From positions 1 through 46,689 of the forward strand of contig JAOAEE010000028.1 in NCBI GenBank assembly GCA_026416955.1: 46,689 bases of DNA, given 5' to 3'. The DNA comes from Ignavibacteria bacterium. GTDB lineage: Bacteria > Bacteroidota > Ignavibacteria > Kapaibacteriales > UBA2268. The position numbers and the translations under genes were made by a program. Shown in pieces: positions 18,255 to 26,756 of the stretch (positions are counted from its first letter, which is position 1; each line of letters opens with the position of its first letter). Under the pieces are notes generated by a model. It had not been told where the DNA came from and made no database searches. It worked only from the letters and a program-made list of their open reading frames with translations.

Positions 18255-18336
18255 TGCGGATGGGGAGACTCGAACTCCCACGGGTTGCCCCACTAGATCC
18301 TAAGTCTAGCGCGTCTGCCAATTCCGCCACATCCGC
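18255..18336 (-). tRNA. tRNA-Leu (anticodon UAG)
   Basis: 82 nt: acceptor GCGGATG with CATCCGC, anticodon stem CTAGA/TCTAG with loop CTTAGGA (anticodon TAG), long variable arm TGGGGCAACCCGT, T arm GGGAGTTCGAGTCTCCC, discriminator A. CCA is not encoded. It precedes tig on the same strand. Confidence 0.96.
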
Positions 18337-18348
18337 GGGAATGGATTA

Positions 18349-18356
18349 CAAAATTA
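18349..18356 (-). promoter_or_regulatory. Putative -7 promoter element (TAATTTTG) for tRNA-Leu(UAG) and tig-clpP-clpX
   Basis: TAATTTTG on the minus strand ends 12 bases before the first base of the tRNA, the same element and nearly the same distance (11 bases) as for tRNA-Leu(UAA). Confidence 0.7.
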
Positions 18357-18417
18357 TGAAAAAAAACAAAATTTTTGCCTAATAATTTCTATTATTCAGT
18401 TAAATTTGTAATTTCAA

Positions 18418-18425
18418 TAAATTTG
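18418..18425 (+). promoter_or_regulatory. Putative -7 promoter element (TAAATTTG) for the cyclophilin gene
   Basis: TAAATTTG ends 7 bases before the ATG at 18433. A second identical copy is at 18401-18408 and would leave a leader of about 18 bases. No Shine-Dalgarno sequence precedes this ATG. Confidence 0.5.
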
Positions 18426-18432
18426 GGTTTTT

Positions 18433-19026
18433 ATGAGGATAGGTTTATTAGTTTTTCTTTGGGTAATTTTTGGATTGTCTTTATTTTCCCAGGGGAAGGA
18501 AAATTCTTATGTTTACATAATTTCAGTAACTCAGGGTGGAAAAGACCTTGGAAATATTAAAATTAGACTTTTCCCCGATGTTGCTCCGATTCACTGTAGG
18601 AATTTCGATAGTTTGGTGAGTATTGGGTTTTACGATGGGCTTGCTTTCCATCGTGTTGTTCCAGGATTTATGATGCAAGGTGGGTGCCCCAATTCTTTAA
18701 ACAAGCCAAAAAGTACTTGGGGAATGGGGGACCCTTCGCAAAAGAAACTTCCAGCCGAGTTTAGTAAGTTGAAACATAAAAGGGGAACAATTTCTGCCGC
18801 TCGAACAAACGACCCGAATAGTGCAACCTCTCAGTTTTTTATTTGCTTCAAAGATGCACCTTGGTTAGATAATAAGTATACGATTTTTGGAGAAGTTATC
18901 GAAGGTTTCGATGTTTTAGATAAAGTAGAAAAAACAAAATTGGAAAAGCAACCGTATAGTGAGGAAGTTAGTAGCCCCGTAGAAAAAATCGAAATGAGAA
19001 TAACAAAAGTGTCGAAGAAGAAATAG
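18433..19026 (+). CDS. Exported cyclophilin-type peptidyl-prolyl cis-trans isomerase
   Basis: 197 residues. A signal peptide (MRIGLLVFLWVIFGLSLFSQG) points to the periplasm. The cyclophilin fold is clear: FHRVVPGFMMQGG holds the catalytic Arg, and SQFFICFKDAPWLDNKYTIFGEVIEGFDVLDKVE is the conserved second half, though the active-site Trp region is shortened as in bacterial PpiA/B. It catalyses proline isomerisation during folding of exported proteins. It leads a compact run of six genes; the next begins 18 bases after the stop. Confidence 0.93.
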   Translation: MRIGLLVFLWVIFGLSLFSQGKENSYVYIISVTQGGKDLGNIKIRLFPDVAPIHCRNFDSLVSIGFYDGLAFHRVVPGFMMQGGCPNSLNKPKSTWGMGDPSQKKLPAEFSKLKHKRGTISAARTNDPNSATSQFFICFKDAPWLDNKYTIFGEVIEGFDVLDKVEKTKLEKQPYSEEVSSPVEKIEMRITKVSKKK

Positions 19027-19044
19027 TTCCAAAAAATTTTCTAA

Positions 19045-19851
19045 ATGGTTGAAATTACTGAAATAGATGATCCAAGGATTTCTTTTTATAGAAGTCTTCG
19101 GTACACACCTCCATCGCATATTGAAGCAAATGTTTTTATAGCCGAAGGCGAAAAAGTTGTTCTACGACTACTTCGAAGTCCTTTGAAAATTCATTCAATA
19201 TTTGCAATTTTGGATTTTTACCAAACTTATATAGATTTGATTAATTTTAAAATGGTTCCCGAAGATTTTAGATATTATGCCGAAAAGTCATTAATGGAAA
19301 AAATTGTTGGCTTTCATCTTCATTCTGGTATAATGGCGATTGGTTTTAAACCACAAAATGCTAACATTGATGAACTATCAGGAAACATTGTTGCTCTGAA
19401 TAGAATTAATAATTCAGAAAACGTGGGACAAATTTCGAGGATTTGTCGCGCTTTTGCCGTGAATTCATTGTTGGTAGATGAAAAAAGCACTAGCCCTTTT
19501 CTTCGAAGGGCAGTTCGAGTATCGATGGGGAATATTTTCGATTTGAAAGTCCGAGAAACAACAAACATCTTAGAAGACATTGCTGAGCTAAAAAAAAGAG
19601 ATTTTTCCATAATTTCTTGTGAAGTTTGTCCCAGTTCAATTAACATCTACGACTTTTCCTTTCCAGAGAAATTTGTGATTATCTTTGGCAACGAACATTA
19701 CGGAATTTCGCCAGAAATTCTGGCAATTTCCGACACAATAGTATCAATCCCTATTCAAAAGGAAGTTGAATCATTGAATGTTGCGATTGCTACTGCAATT
19801 GTTTTGAATGAGTTTAATAGAAAGAAAAGGTATAGAAATGTGGCCAACTGA
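19045..19851 (+). CDS. TrmH/SpoU family RNA 2'-O-methyltransferase
   Basis: 268 residues. After an N-terminal substrate-binding region, the C-terminal SPOUT domain shows the three motifs: NRINNSENVGQISRICRAF (motif 1, with the Asn), VIIFGNEHYGISPEIL (motif 2) and IPIQKEVESLNVAIATAIVLNEF (motif 3, the SAM-binding trefoil knot). Such enzymes methylate ribose in tRNA or rRNA; which one cannot be told. It overlaps dprA by 14 bases if the latter starts at 19838. Confidence 0.9.
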   Translation: MVEITEIDDPRISFYRSLRYTPPSHIEANVFIAEGEKVVLRLLRSPLKIHSIFAILDFYQTYIDLINFKMVPEDFRYYAEKSLMEKIVGFHLHSGIMAIGFKPQNANIDELSGNIVALNRINNSENVGQISRICRAFAVNSLLVDEKSTSPFLRRAVRVSMGNIFDLKVRETTNILEDIAELKKRDFSIISCEVCPSSINIYDFSFPEKFVIIFGNEHYGISPEILAISDTIVSIPIQKEVESLNVAIATAIVLNEFNRKKRYRNVAN

Positions 19852-20929
19852 AGAAGTTTTGACCTTAGTTTTATCCAGAATTGCCCCACAGCCCAAACTA
19901 AAGTCAGTTATTGAAAATTTCCAAAATTTTGAACATTTCCTTGCATTTATTGTAGAAAATGAAAGAGAACAACTTTTACCCGATTTTGTGGGTTCATATG
20001 AAAAACTAATTTTTGCACGCAAGGAGGCTGAAAGTCAAATTTTTAAAGCAGAAAGTTTTGGTGCGAAAATCATTAGTTATTGGGATGAGGACTATCCAAA
20101 ACTTTTAAAGGAAATTCAATACCCACCTCTTATTCTTTTTGTAAAAGGGAATATATTAAATAATGGTACTTCCATATCAATGGTTGGAACAAGGAAAAAT
20201 ACTACTTATGGAAAGATTGTAGCGGAAAATTTTGCGCGGTGTTTTGCCGAGAATGGGCTTATTGTTACAAGTGGACTTGCCTATGGCATCGATACAATAT
20301 CTCATTTGACTACCATCGAAGCCAATGGCAAAACTTATGGAATTCTTGCCTGCGGGCTTGATTGTATTACTTCTTCTATTACAAGGAGTTTAGTTGAGAA
20401 AATTGTGGAGAATAATGGGGCAATTATTACAGAATATAAATTCGGTACAAAGGCTCTTCCTTCTTATTTTCCTCAAAGGAACAGAATAATTAGTGGTATT
20501 TCACTTGCTACAGTGGTTGTTGAAAGTGATATTAAAGGAGGTGCTTTGATTACCGCTCGTTTTGCTTTCGACCAGAATCGAGAAGTTTTTGCCGTTCCCG
20601 GGAACATCAATTCTCCTAAAAGTCGTGGTTCGAATTATTTAATTAAAAATAATTTTGCTAAAATAGCTACTTCACCCGAAGAAGTATTAATCGAGATAGG
20701 AATGTTAAATCAACAACTTTCCTTTGAAAACTCTGATGAAAAAATTACATTTGATGACCCAGTCGATTGCAAAATATTTGAAACAATAACAAATGAACCA
20801 AAGCATATTGATGTAATTGCAGAAGAACTTAAAATAGATATTTCCGACCTACTTTATAGGTTGTTGAATTTAGAATTTAGTGGGTATATTCGCCAATTAC
20901 CTGGTAAATATTATATTAGGGTGAAATGA
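19838..20929 (+). CDS. dprA: DNA-processing protein DprA
   Basis: 363 residues from the ATG at 19838 (an AAGG lies upstream; an ATG 30 bases earlier has no ribosome site). The Rossmann-like core has SMVGTRKNTTYG, then GLIVTSGLAYGIDTISHLTTIEANGKTYGILACGLD, then FPQRNRIISGISLATVVVES and GALITARFAFDQNREVFAVPG, the conserved signature of the family. A winged-helix-like C-terminus follows (about residues 300-363). DprA loads RecA on incoming single-stranded DNA in natural transformation. The stop overlaps the next start (ATGA). Confidence 0.95.
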   Translation: MWPTEEVLTLVLSRIAPQPKLKSVIENFQNFEHFLAFIVENEREQLLPDFVGSYEKLIFARKEAESQIFKAESFGAKIISYWDEDYPKLLKEIQYPPLILFVKGNILNNGTSISMVGTRKNTTYGKIVAENFARCFAENGLIVTSGLAYGIDTISHLTTIEANGKTYGILACGLDCITSSITRSLVEKIVENNGAIITEYKFGTKALPSYFPQRNRIISGISLATVVVESDIKGGALITARFAFDQNREVFAVPGNINSPKSRGSNYLIKNNFAKIATSPEEVLIEIGMLNQQLSFENSDEKITFDDPVDCKIFETITNEPKHIDVIAEELKIDISDLLYRLLNLEFSGYIRQLPGKYYIRVK

Positions 20930-21915
20930 TGGACGATTACGATTCTACTTTCAAGCATTATCTTGACCTTGTAGAAAACAAGCTAATACAAGTAATTAAG
21001 GATAGAGAACCAAAAAACCTTTATTTTCCGATAGAATATATTTTGTTAGATGGTGGGAAAAGAATTAGGCCTCTACTTTGTATGCTTGGCTGCCAATCTA
21101 CTGGGGGCGACCCCTACGAGGCTGTTGATGCGGCAGTTGCTATAGAAATAATGCACAATTTTACATTGGTTCACGACGACATTATGGATAATTCATCTGT
21201 TCGAAGAGGAAAAACTACTATCCATCTGAAATGGGACCTACCAACGGCAATTCTTTCTGGCGATGCAATGGTTGGACTTGCTCTCGAAGTTCTTTCAAAT
21301 TACTCTAACTATGCGAATTTCGGGAAAATAATTGAGCAATTTGTTTATGGCTATCTGGAGGTATGCGAAGGACAAGCGCTCGATATGTTGTTCAATAAGA
21401 AAGTGGATGTTACTTCTGATGATTATTTTACAATGATTCAAAAGAAAACTGCTGCTGTAATTCAAACAAGTCTTGCAATTGGCGGGCTTTGTTCTGGGGC
21501 TGTTGAAGAAGATATAGAAACTCTTAGGGAATTTGGTTTAAACCTTGGAATAGCATTTCAACTTCAAGATGATCTTCTCGACCTTACTGCTTCGAAAGAT
21601 AAGTTGGGGAAACCAATAGGAAACGATATTTTGGAAAAGAAGAAGACCTTGATTGTTATCTTAGCCAAGGAAAGAGCAAAAAATGCAAAAGATAAAGAAT
21701 TAATTGATTTAATTTTTTCTGAAACGCCGATTGCTTCCGAAACTATTTCTGATTATGTAAATCTATTCGAAAAGTTGGATGTGTTTTCTGATATACAGGA
21801 AATTATTGATTCCTATTTCGATAAGGCTCGTAATTCAATATTTGCTCTTTCCAAAAATGAAGGAACAAAAATGTTAAAATATCTTCTCGATAAGATTAAT
21901 GTTCGCTCGTATTAG
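20926..21915 (+). CDS. Polyprenyl diphosphate synthase (trans-isoprenyl diphosphate synthase)
   Basis: 329 residues. Both Asp-rich motifs are intact: DDIMD (84-88) in FTLVHDDIMDN, followed by RRG, and DDLLD (215-219) in QLQDDLLD; GGKRIRP (43-49) binds isopentenyl diphosphate. It condenses isopentenyl diphosphate units in the cytosol. The residue five before the first motif is the bulky Phe79, which in this family limits chain length, so a C15-C20 product is more likely than C40; this is inference. Overlaps dprA by 4 bases and the Omp85-like gene by 17 bases. Confidence 0.93.
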   Translation: MMDDYDSTFKHYLDLVENKLIQVIKDREPKNLYFPIEYILLDGGKRIRPLLCMLGCQSTGGDPYEAVDAAVAIEIMHNFTLVHDDIMDNSSVRRGKTTIHLKWDLPTAILSGDAMVGLALEVLSNYSNYANFGKIIEQFVYGYLEVCEGQALDMLFNKKVDVTSDDYFTMIQKKTAAVIQTSLAIGGLCSGAVEEDIETLREFGLNLGIAFQLQDDLLDLTASKDKLGKPIGNDILEKKKTLIVILAKERAKNAKDKELIDLIFSETPIASETISDYVNLFEKLDVFSDIQEIIDSYFDKARNSIFALSKNEGTKMLKYLLDKINVRSY

Positions 21916-23512
21916 TTTTCTTTTGATTTTTTTTATTCTCTCTTTTTTTGTCTCCTTTTCAGAATTTAGGGTGAATAACATTTACATACAAAGGATAAAC
22001 GTGTTCGATTCGACGAGCCACGATTGGTTTTTTGGTGCCAAAATTGCAAACTCTTTGCACTTTCTCACACGCGAATATGTGATAAAAGATGAATTATTGT
22101 TTAAGGAAGGCGATTTTATAGATGAATTTCAAATTTTAGAAACAGAGAAAAATCTCCGTTCCTTGAATTTGTTTTCCAAGGTCGAAATATTGTTAGATAC
22201 CATTGACCAGATTAATTCGGACGTATATGTTATTACAAAGGATAGATGGTCTACAAATCCTGCATTGTTATTTGGAACGGGTGGGGAAGCCTATCGAATC
22301 GGATTTCGAGTAGAGGAATTAAATTTTTTGGGAACTGGAACAACTTTGGTTCCCGAACTTTTATATAGAAGCGAAAACGACACTAGAATGCAATTTAGAT
22401 TCAAATTATACAAAAGAAGGACTTTTCGTTCTGATTTCTCAATTAATTACTCTTTCTTTATTAATAGGTTCAGGACTTTGCATAATATTTCTTTTTGGAA
22501 ACCCTATTTTTCGAGAAACTCAACGAATTCCTATGGCTTCGAGATTGTAAACAACTTTGGAAACGATTTGCTATTTTTTGGTAAAGGTGGTTACGAAAAA
22601 ATGAATTTTTATGAAAAAGGGGCAACTTTGTGGTATTCACATTCTTGGACAAAAGACGATAGGCTGTTTATTTCGGGATTATTAGATTTTCGTAGGATAA
22701 AGCGGGGAGAAGAACGATTTATTAGGGCTTTCGATAATTCTGCAAAAGTTTTTGTATCTTTTTCCTCTATTTCGGAAAGTTTCTACAATAGTACGAAATT
22801 GAATACATTTCTCACAGAAGACATTGTTTTAGGTGGTTGGGGAAGTGCTGTGCTTGGAAAAACAATTAAGTTAGATTCAACTGGGGTCGACGCCTTCTAT
22901 CTTGCTGGAATAGGGGAAAAATCGTATCTTTCCAACGATACTAGGCTTTATCTTTTTGGTAGACTTGCTGGTGGTAGTGCTTTTGCTCATTCGATGGGTT
23001 TCAATACTTACCAAGAGTTTTGGGGACTTATGTTTTATAGAATTTCTCAAAACCTTCTTTTTTCTACCCAAATTAAACAACAAACAGTTTGGAATTGGAG
23101 AGGGGTTCGCCAGCTTCTTTTAGACAATAATCACTATTTGCGTGGTTATACTTTGAATGAATTAGCTGGAGACAATCGCATTGTAACAAACTTGGAATTG
23201 CGTTTTTTCCCCGATTTTCGCTTTTGGATTTTTTACTTTTCAGGTGTTGTTTTTTATGATGGTGGAACCATTTGGAACCAAAATACAGAATTGATGAAAT
23301 CAAAATGGCGGAGTTCCGTTGGATTTGGTTTTCGTGTTCACAACGATAAAACCAGTGGTAAATTAGGTATTGTTCGGATAGATTTTGCTTTTAATTTCGA
23401 TAGAAAGAAATTTGGTGAAATAATTATTTCTTCCGACCAAATGTTTTCTATCTTTAAATCCCATCAATTTGAATTACCCAAAATTTTAGGAGAGGAATTT
23501 GAATATGAATGA
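21899..23512 (+). CDS. Omp85/BamA-family outer membrane protein
   Basis: 537 residues. A signal peptide (about residues 1-20) is followed by one POTRA-like unit (LLFKEGDFIDEFQILETEKNLRSLNLFSKVEILLD, then DVYVITKDRWST) and a beta-barrel of alternating aromatic strands. The Omp85 signature LRGY lies at about residue 413 (HYLRGYTLNELAGDNRIVTNLELRF). With a single POTRA it is too short to be BamA (usually five), so it may be a TamA- or TpsB-like translocator, or a family of unknown role. ATG at 21899 overlaps the previous gene by 17 bases, and the stop overlaps deoC by 8. Confidence 0.8.
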   Translation: MFARISFLLIFFILSFFVSFSEFRVNNIYIQRINVFDSTSHDWFFGAKIANSLHFLTREYVIKDELLFKEGDFIDEFQILETEKNLRSLNLFSKVEILLDTIDQINSDVYVITKDRWSTNPALLFGTGGEAYRIGFRVEELNFLGTGTTLVPELLYRSENDTRMQFRFKLYKRRTFRSDFSINYSFFINRFRTLHNISFWKPYFSRNSTNSYGFEIVNNFGNDLLFFGKGGYEKMNFYEKGATLWYSHSWTKDDRLFISGLLDFRRIKRGEERFIRAFDNSAKVFVSFSSISESFYNSTKLNTFLTEDIVLGGWGSAVLGKTIKLDSTGVDAFYLAGIGEKSYLSNDTRLYLFGRLAGGSAFAHSMGFNTYQEFWGLMFYRISQNLLFSTQIKQQTVWNWRGVRQLLLDNNHYLRGYTLNELAGDNRIVTNLELRFFPDFRFWIFYFSGVVFYDGGTIWNQNTELMKSKWRSSVGFGFRVHNDKTSGKLGIVRIDFAFNFDRKKFGEIIISSDQMFSIFKSHQFELPKILGEEFEYE

Positions 23513-24188
23513 TTTGTCTTCAATTGCAAAGTATATTGATTTTACCAACCTTAGAAATAATTTATATTTAGGCGAATTAGATAATTTTTGCAAGGAAGCA
23601 ATCGAGTACAATTTTTTTGGTGTTTGCGTACTACCATATTATGTTCCTTACGTTGTGTCACTTTTAAAAAATAGTTCAACTCGAATTATTTCGGTTGCAG
23701 ACTTTCCATATGGTTGTTCGCTATTAAAGACAAAAATTGATTTTGTAGAGGAATTGGTTAAAAATAAACTTGATGAACTTGATTTTGTAATGAATGTTGC
23801 AGCATTTATTAACAAAGATTATAAATTGGTAGAAGAAGAAGTAACAAGTGCATTAGAAATTTGCAGAGGTAATAATGTTAAATTGAAGGTGATTATCGAA
23901 ACTGGTTTGTTGTTGCCCGATGAAATTGCAATTGCAACTCGATTGCTTTGCGATATTGGAGTAGATTTTATTAAGACATCAACGGGTGTTGCTGCTCGTG
24001 GGGTTAAATATGAAGATGTAATGATAATAAAGGAAAATCTTTCGGGAAGTACTAAAATTAAGGCCTCGGGTGGTATCCGAACATTAGAACAAGTTATGAA
24101 ATTTTTAGAACTTGGTGTTTCGAGAATTGGGACGAGCGCTGGTGTTGAAATTTTGAAAGAACTCGAAGCAAGATTAAACACAGAATAA
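23505..24188 (+). CDS. deoC: Deoxyribose-phosphate aldolase
   Basis: 227 residues from the ATG at 23505 (AGGAG 12 bases upstream; a TTG two codons earlier is the alternative). The TIM-barrel active site is present: D93 (ELDFVMN), the Schiff-base Lys157 in FIKTSTG, and the proton-relay Lys186 in KASGGIRT. It splits 2-deoxyribose 5-phosphate into glyceraldehyde 3-phosphate and acetaldehyde. It is the last gene of the 18433-24188 run. A nucleoside transporter of the CNT family is elsewhere in the window (37072), which fits nucleoside use. Confidence 0.95.
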   Translation: MNDLSSIAKYIDFTNLRNNLYLGELDNFCKEAIEYNFFGVCVLPYYVPYVVSLLKNSSTRIISVADFPYGCSLLKTKIDFVEELVKNKLDELDFVMNVAAFINKDYKLVEEEVTSALEICRGNNVKLKVIIETGLLLPDEIAIATRLLCDIGVDFIKTSTGVAARGVKYEDVMIIKENLSGSTKIKASGGIRTLEQVMKFLELGVSRIGTSAGVEILKELEARLNTE

Positions 24189-24231
24189 ATATAGTTATTA
24201 CTACTAAGCAAATCTGTTTTTCCAATATTCT

Positions 24232-24239
24232 TAATTTTG
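24232..24239 (+). promoter_or_regulatory. Putative -7 promoter element (TAATTTTG) for the ammonia-lyase gene
   Basis: TAATTTTGC, 18 bases before the ATG at 24258, with GGTGAG as the ribosome site. The TTG at 24237 that would extend the frame lies inside this element, which argues for the ATG. Confidence 0.6.
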
Positions 24240-24257
24240 CTTTTTTTTGGTGAGAAA

Positions 24258-25781
24258 ATGGCAATTATTTTGGATGGTAAAAGTTTAACGATTGAGAAAC
24301 TTGTAAAAATTGCAAGATATGGTGAAAAGGTTGAATTAGCAAATGACACCCTTGAAAAAATCAAAGCTTGCCGCGAAATGCTTGAAAGAAAGCTTGCCGC
24401 AAAGGAAGTTATGTACGGAACAAACACTGGAATTGGGGAATTCTCTGAAATTGTGCTTTCAGACGAACAAGTGAGGGAGTTTCAACGGTATCTCATTTAT
24501 AATCATTCTGCTGGTATTGGGGAACCAATGCCTATTGAATGGGTACGCGGTGCAATAGCGAGTAGAATTAATGTTCATGCTAAAGGATATTCCGCCTGCC
24601 GTCCTGAAATTACCTTAACCTTGGTAGAAATGTTGAATAAAGGGGTTATCCCAGTTGTTTGCACCAAAGGCTCGGTTGGTGCTTGTGGCGACCTTGCTCC
24701 AATGTCGCAGATTGCTTTACTTATGATGGGTGAAGGGGAAGCATTTTACCAAGGAGAGCGTTTACCGGGCAAAGTTGCTTTTGAAAGAGCTGGTATCAAA
24801 ATTCCCGGCTTGCAAGTTCGCGATGGTCTTGCGATTATTAATGGTTCCAATTTTATCACTGCAATTAGTGCTTTACAACTTTGGGATATGAAGAATTGGA
24901 TAAAGCAAGCTGAAATCGCAGCAGCAATGACGCTCGAGGCTCTTCTTGCAAATTTAAAGCCCTACGACGAAAGAGTTCATAAATTACGTGGGTTCGAAGG
25001 TGCTATAAAAAGTTCCCGTACAATTATGAAGTGCATTGAAGGAAGTGACCTTTTGACTGGGAAAGTTAAAACTAAAGTGCAAGATGCTTATTCTATGAGG
25101 TCGACTCCACAAGTTATAGGTACTGCAAGAGATGCCATTGACTACGCTTGGAAACAAGTAGAAATTGAACTAAATGGTGTAGGCGACAATCCAATATTTA
25201 TTGTTGATGATAACCTTACACTTACAGGGGCAAATTTTCAAGGAACACCTATTTCGCTACCAATGGATTTTGTAGGTGCTTCGATTACAATGGTATCTGT
25301 TTTGTCTGAACGAAGACTAAATAGGCTTTTAAATCCCGCACTAAATCAGGGACTTCCTGCCTTTTTGAGTTTGGACCCCGGCTTTTATTCTGGGATGATG
25401 TTGAGCCAATATACAGCCGATATGCTCATTGTAGAGCAAAGAATACTTTCTGTTCCTGCTTCAATTCAATCTATCCCCGCTGCTGCGGACCAAGAAGATT
25501 TTGTTTCGATGGGAATGAACACTGCTTTAAAGAATTCACAAATACTGGACAATGCTTATGGTGTGCTTGGAATTGAGTTTATGGCAGCAGCCCAAGCTCT
25601 TGATATTAGAAAGTTCAAAGTTGGTAGGGGTGTCGAAATTGCTCGCAAAGTTATTCGGAAGTATGTCGATTTTCTTGATATCGACCGCCCACTTTATCCA
25701 GACCACAATGTGATGAAAGAACTTGTAAAAAGTTGCGAAATTTTGTTGGAAGTTGAAAAAGAAGTTGGTCCATTAGATTAG
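24258..25781 (+). CDS. hutH: Histidine ammonia-lyase homologue with Cys143 in the MIO motif
   Basis: 507 residues from the ATG at 24258. Lyase active-site residues fall at the same numbers as in the Pseudomonas putida enzyme: Y53 (YGTNTG), H83 (NHSAG) and N195 (INGSN), with Q275/R281 (QDAYSMR), F327 (NFQG) and Q412-E413-D414 following. The cofactor motif Ala-Ser-Gly, which cyclises to the MIO electrophile, reads Ala142-Cys143-Gly144 here (codon TGT at 24684-24686). The family deaminates L-histidine to urocanate; the His at position 83 favours histidine over tyrosine or phenylalanine. No hutU, hutI or other histidine-pathway gene is near, so the substrate is inferred. ptb follows after 8 bases. 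Confidence 0.85.
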   Translation: MAIILDGKSLTIEKLVKIARYGEKVELANDTLEKIKACREMLERKLAAKEVMYGTNTGIGEFSEIVLSDEQVREFQRYLIYNHSAGIGEPMPIEWVRGAIASRINVHAKGYSACRPEITLTLVEMLNKGVIPVVCTKGSVGACGDLAPMSQIALLMMGEGEAFYQGERLPGKVAFERAGIKIPGLQVRDGLAIINGSNFITAISALQLWDMKNWIKQAEIAAAMTLEALLANLKPYDERVHKLRGFEGAIKSSRTIMKCIEGSDLLTGKVKTKVQDAYSMRSTPQVIGTARDAIDYAWKQVEIELNGVGDNPIFIVDDNLTLTGANFQGTPISLPMDFVGASITMVSVLSERRLNRLLNPALNQGLPAFLSLDPGFYSGMMLSQYTADMLIVEQRILSVPASIQSIPAAADQEDFVSMGMNTALKNSQILDNAYGVLGIEFMAAAQALDIRKFKVGRGVEIARKVIRKYVDFLDIDRPLYPDHNVMKELVKSCEILLEVEKEVGPLD

Positions 25782-25789
25782 GAGAAATT

Positions 25790-26686
25790 ATGGTTTTAAC
25801 TAAGTTGGAAAATCTAATCGAAATTTCTTTGAGTAAACCAAAGAAAAAGATAGCAGTTGCTGCTTCCGAGGATGAGCAAGTACTTCTTGCTTTGAAACAA
25901 GCAAGCGAATTAGGAATTGTTGAGCCTATATTAATTGGTGATTTGGAGAAGACAAAGAAGCTTTCGGAGCAAATTTCTTTTGAAATTTCTAAGTATGAGC
26001 GTATCGAAGAGAAGAACCCATCTCTATCTGCAAAAATAGCTGTTAGACTCGTTAGGGAAGGAAATGCTCAAATAATTATGAAGGGTCTAGTTAACACTGC
26101 GGATTATCTTCGAGCAATCCTTGATAAAGAAATTGGATTAAGAACTGGAAATTTACTAAGTCACATTGGAATTTTCGAAATTCCAGAATATCATAAGTTG
26201 ATTGGACTGACGGATGCTGCTCAAAATATTTCCCCAAATCTTGAGGAAAAAGTTAATATCATTCTTAATAGCATCGATTTACTTCGTCGTTTAGGTATTG
26301 AAAAGCCAAAAGTTGCGCTCCTTGCGGCAGTGGAGAATGTCAATCCAAAAATGCAAGCAACTTTGGATGCTGCTTTGATAACTATGATGAATCGACGAAA
26401 TCAGATCAAGAATTGTATAATAGACGGTCCTCTTGCTTTCGATAATGCAGTTTCGAAAGAAGCTGCTGAACATAAAGGAATTGATAGCCCCGTTGCTGGA
26501 GATGTTGATTTACTCGTTGCGCCAGAAATAGAAACTGGAAATGCTTTGTACAAGAGTTTTACCTATTTTGCGAGAGGAGTTGTTGCTGCTATTATTCTTG
26601 GTGCATTAGCACCAATTGTTCTAACTTCTAGGGCAGATTCTGAGCGAAGTAAACTAATGTCCATTGCACTTGCTGCTTCCTTTTAA
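25790..26686 (+). CDS. ptb: Phosphate butyryl/acetyltransferase
   Basis: 298 residues, matching Ptb/Pta-fold acyl-CoA phosphotransferases: KIAVAASEDEQVLLAL near the start, KGLVNTADYLRAIL (about 104-117), GIDSPVAGDVDLLVAPEIETGN (about 225-246), and the GVVAAIILGALAPIVLTSRAD end segment. The enzyme swaps CoA for phosphate on short acyl-CoAs (butyryl, isobutyryl, acetyl). No butyrate kinase is adjacent. It shares the ammonia-lyase transcript (8-base gap, AGGAG before the ATG) and ends at a strong terminator. Confidence 0.87.
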   Translation: MVLTKLENLIEISLSKPKKKIAVAASEDEQVLLALKQASELGIVEPILIGDLEKTKKLSEQISFEISKYERIEEKNPSLSAKIAVRLVREGNAQIIMKGLVNTADYLRAILDKEIGLRTGNLLSHIGIFEIPEYHKLIGLTDAAQNISPNLEEKVNIILNSIDLLRRLGIEKPKVALLAAVENVNPKMQATLDAALITMMNRRNQIKNCIIDGPLAFDNAVSKEAAEHKGIDSPVAGDVDLLVAPEIETGNALYKSFTYFARGVVAAIILGALAPIVLTSRADSERSKLMSIALAASF

Positions 26687-26707
26687 TCTTTTTATAAGCA
26701 AAGAAAG

Positions 26708-26738
26708 AAAAGGGACGGAAAAATTCCGTCCCTTTTTA
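26708..26738. terminator. Strong terminator, likely bidirectional
   Basis: A 10-bp GC-rich stem (AGGGACGGAA with its complement, 3-base loop, 26711-26733) is flanked by A-rich and T-rich tracts on each side. It lies between the convergent ptb and T9SS protein genes. Confidence 0.9.
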
Positions 26739-26756
26739 TGCGATATTATTTTCTTG

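Noticed and set aside
24237-24257. TTG start for the ammonia-lyase
   Set aside because: It overlaps the TAATTTTG element, and the ATG at 24258 has a ribosome site and gives exact active-site numbering.
23819-24427. 202-codon minus-strand reading frame
   Set aside because: It is antisense to deoC and the ammonia-lyase gene, both with intact active sites.
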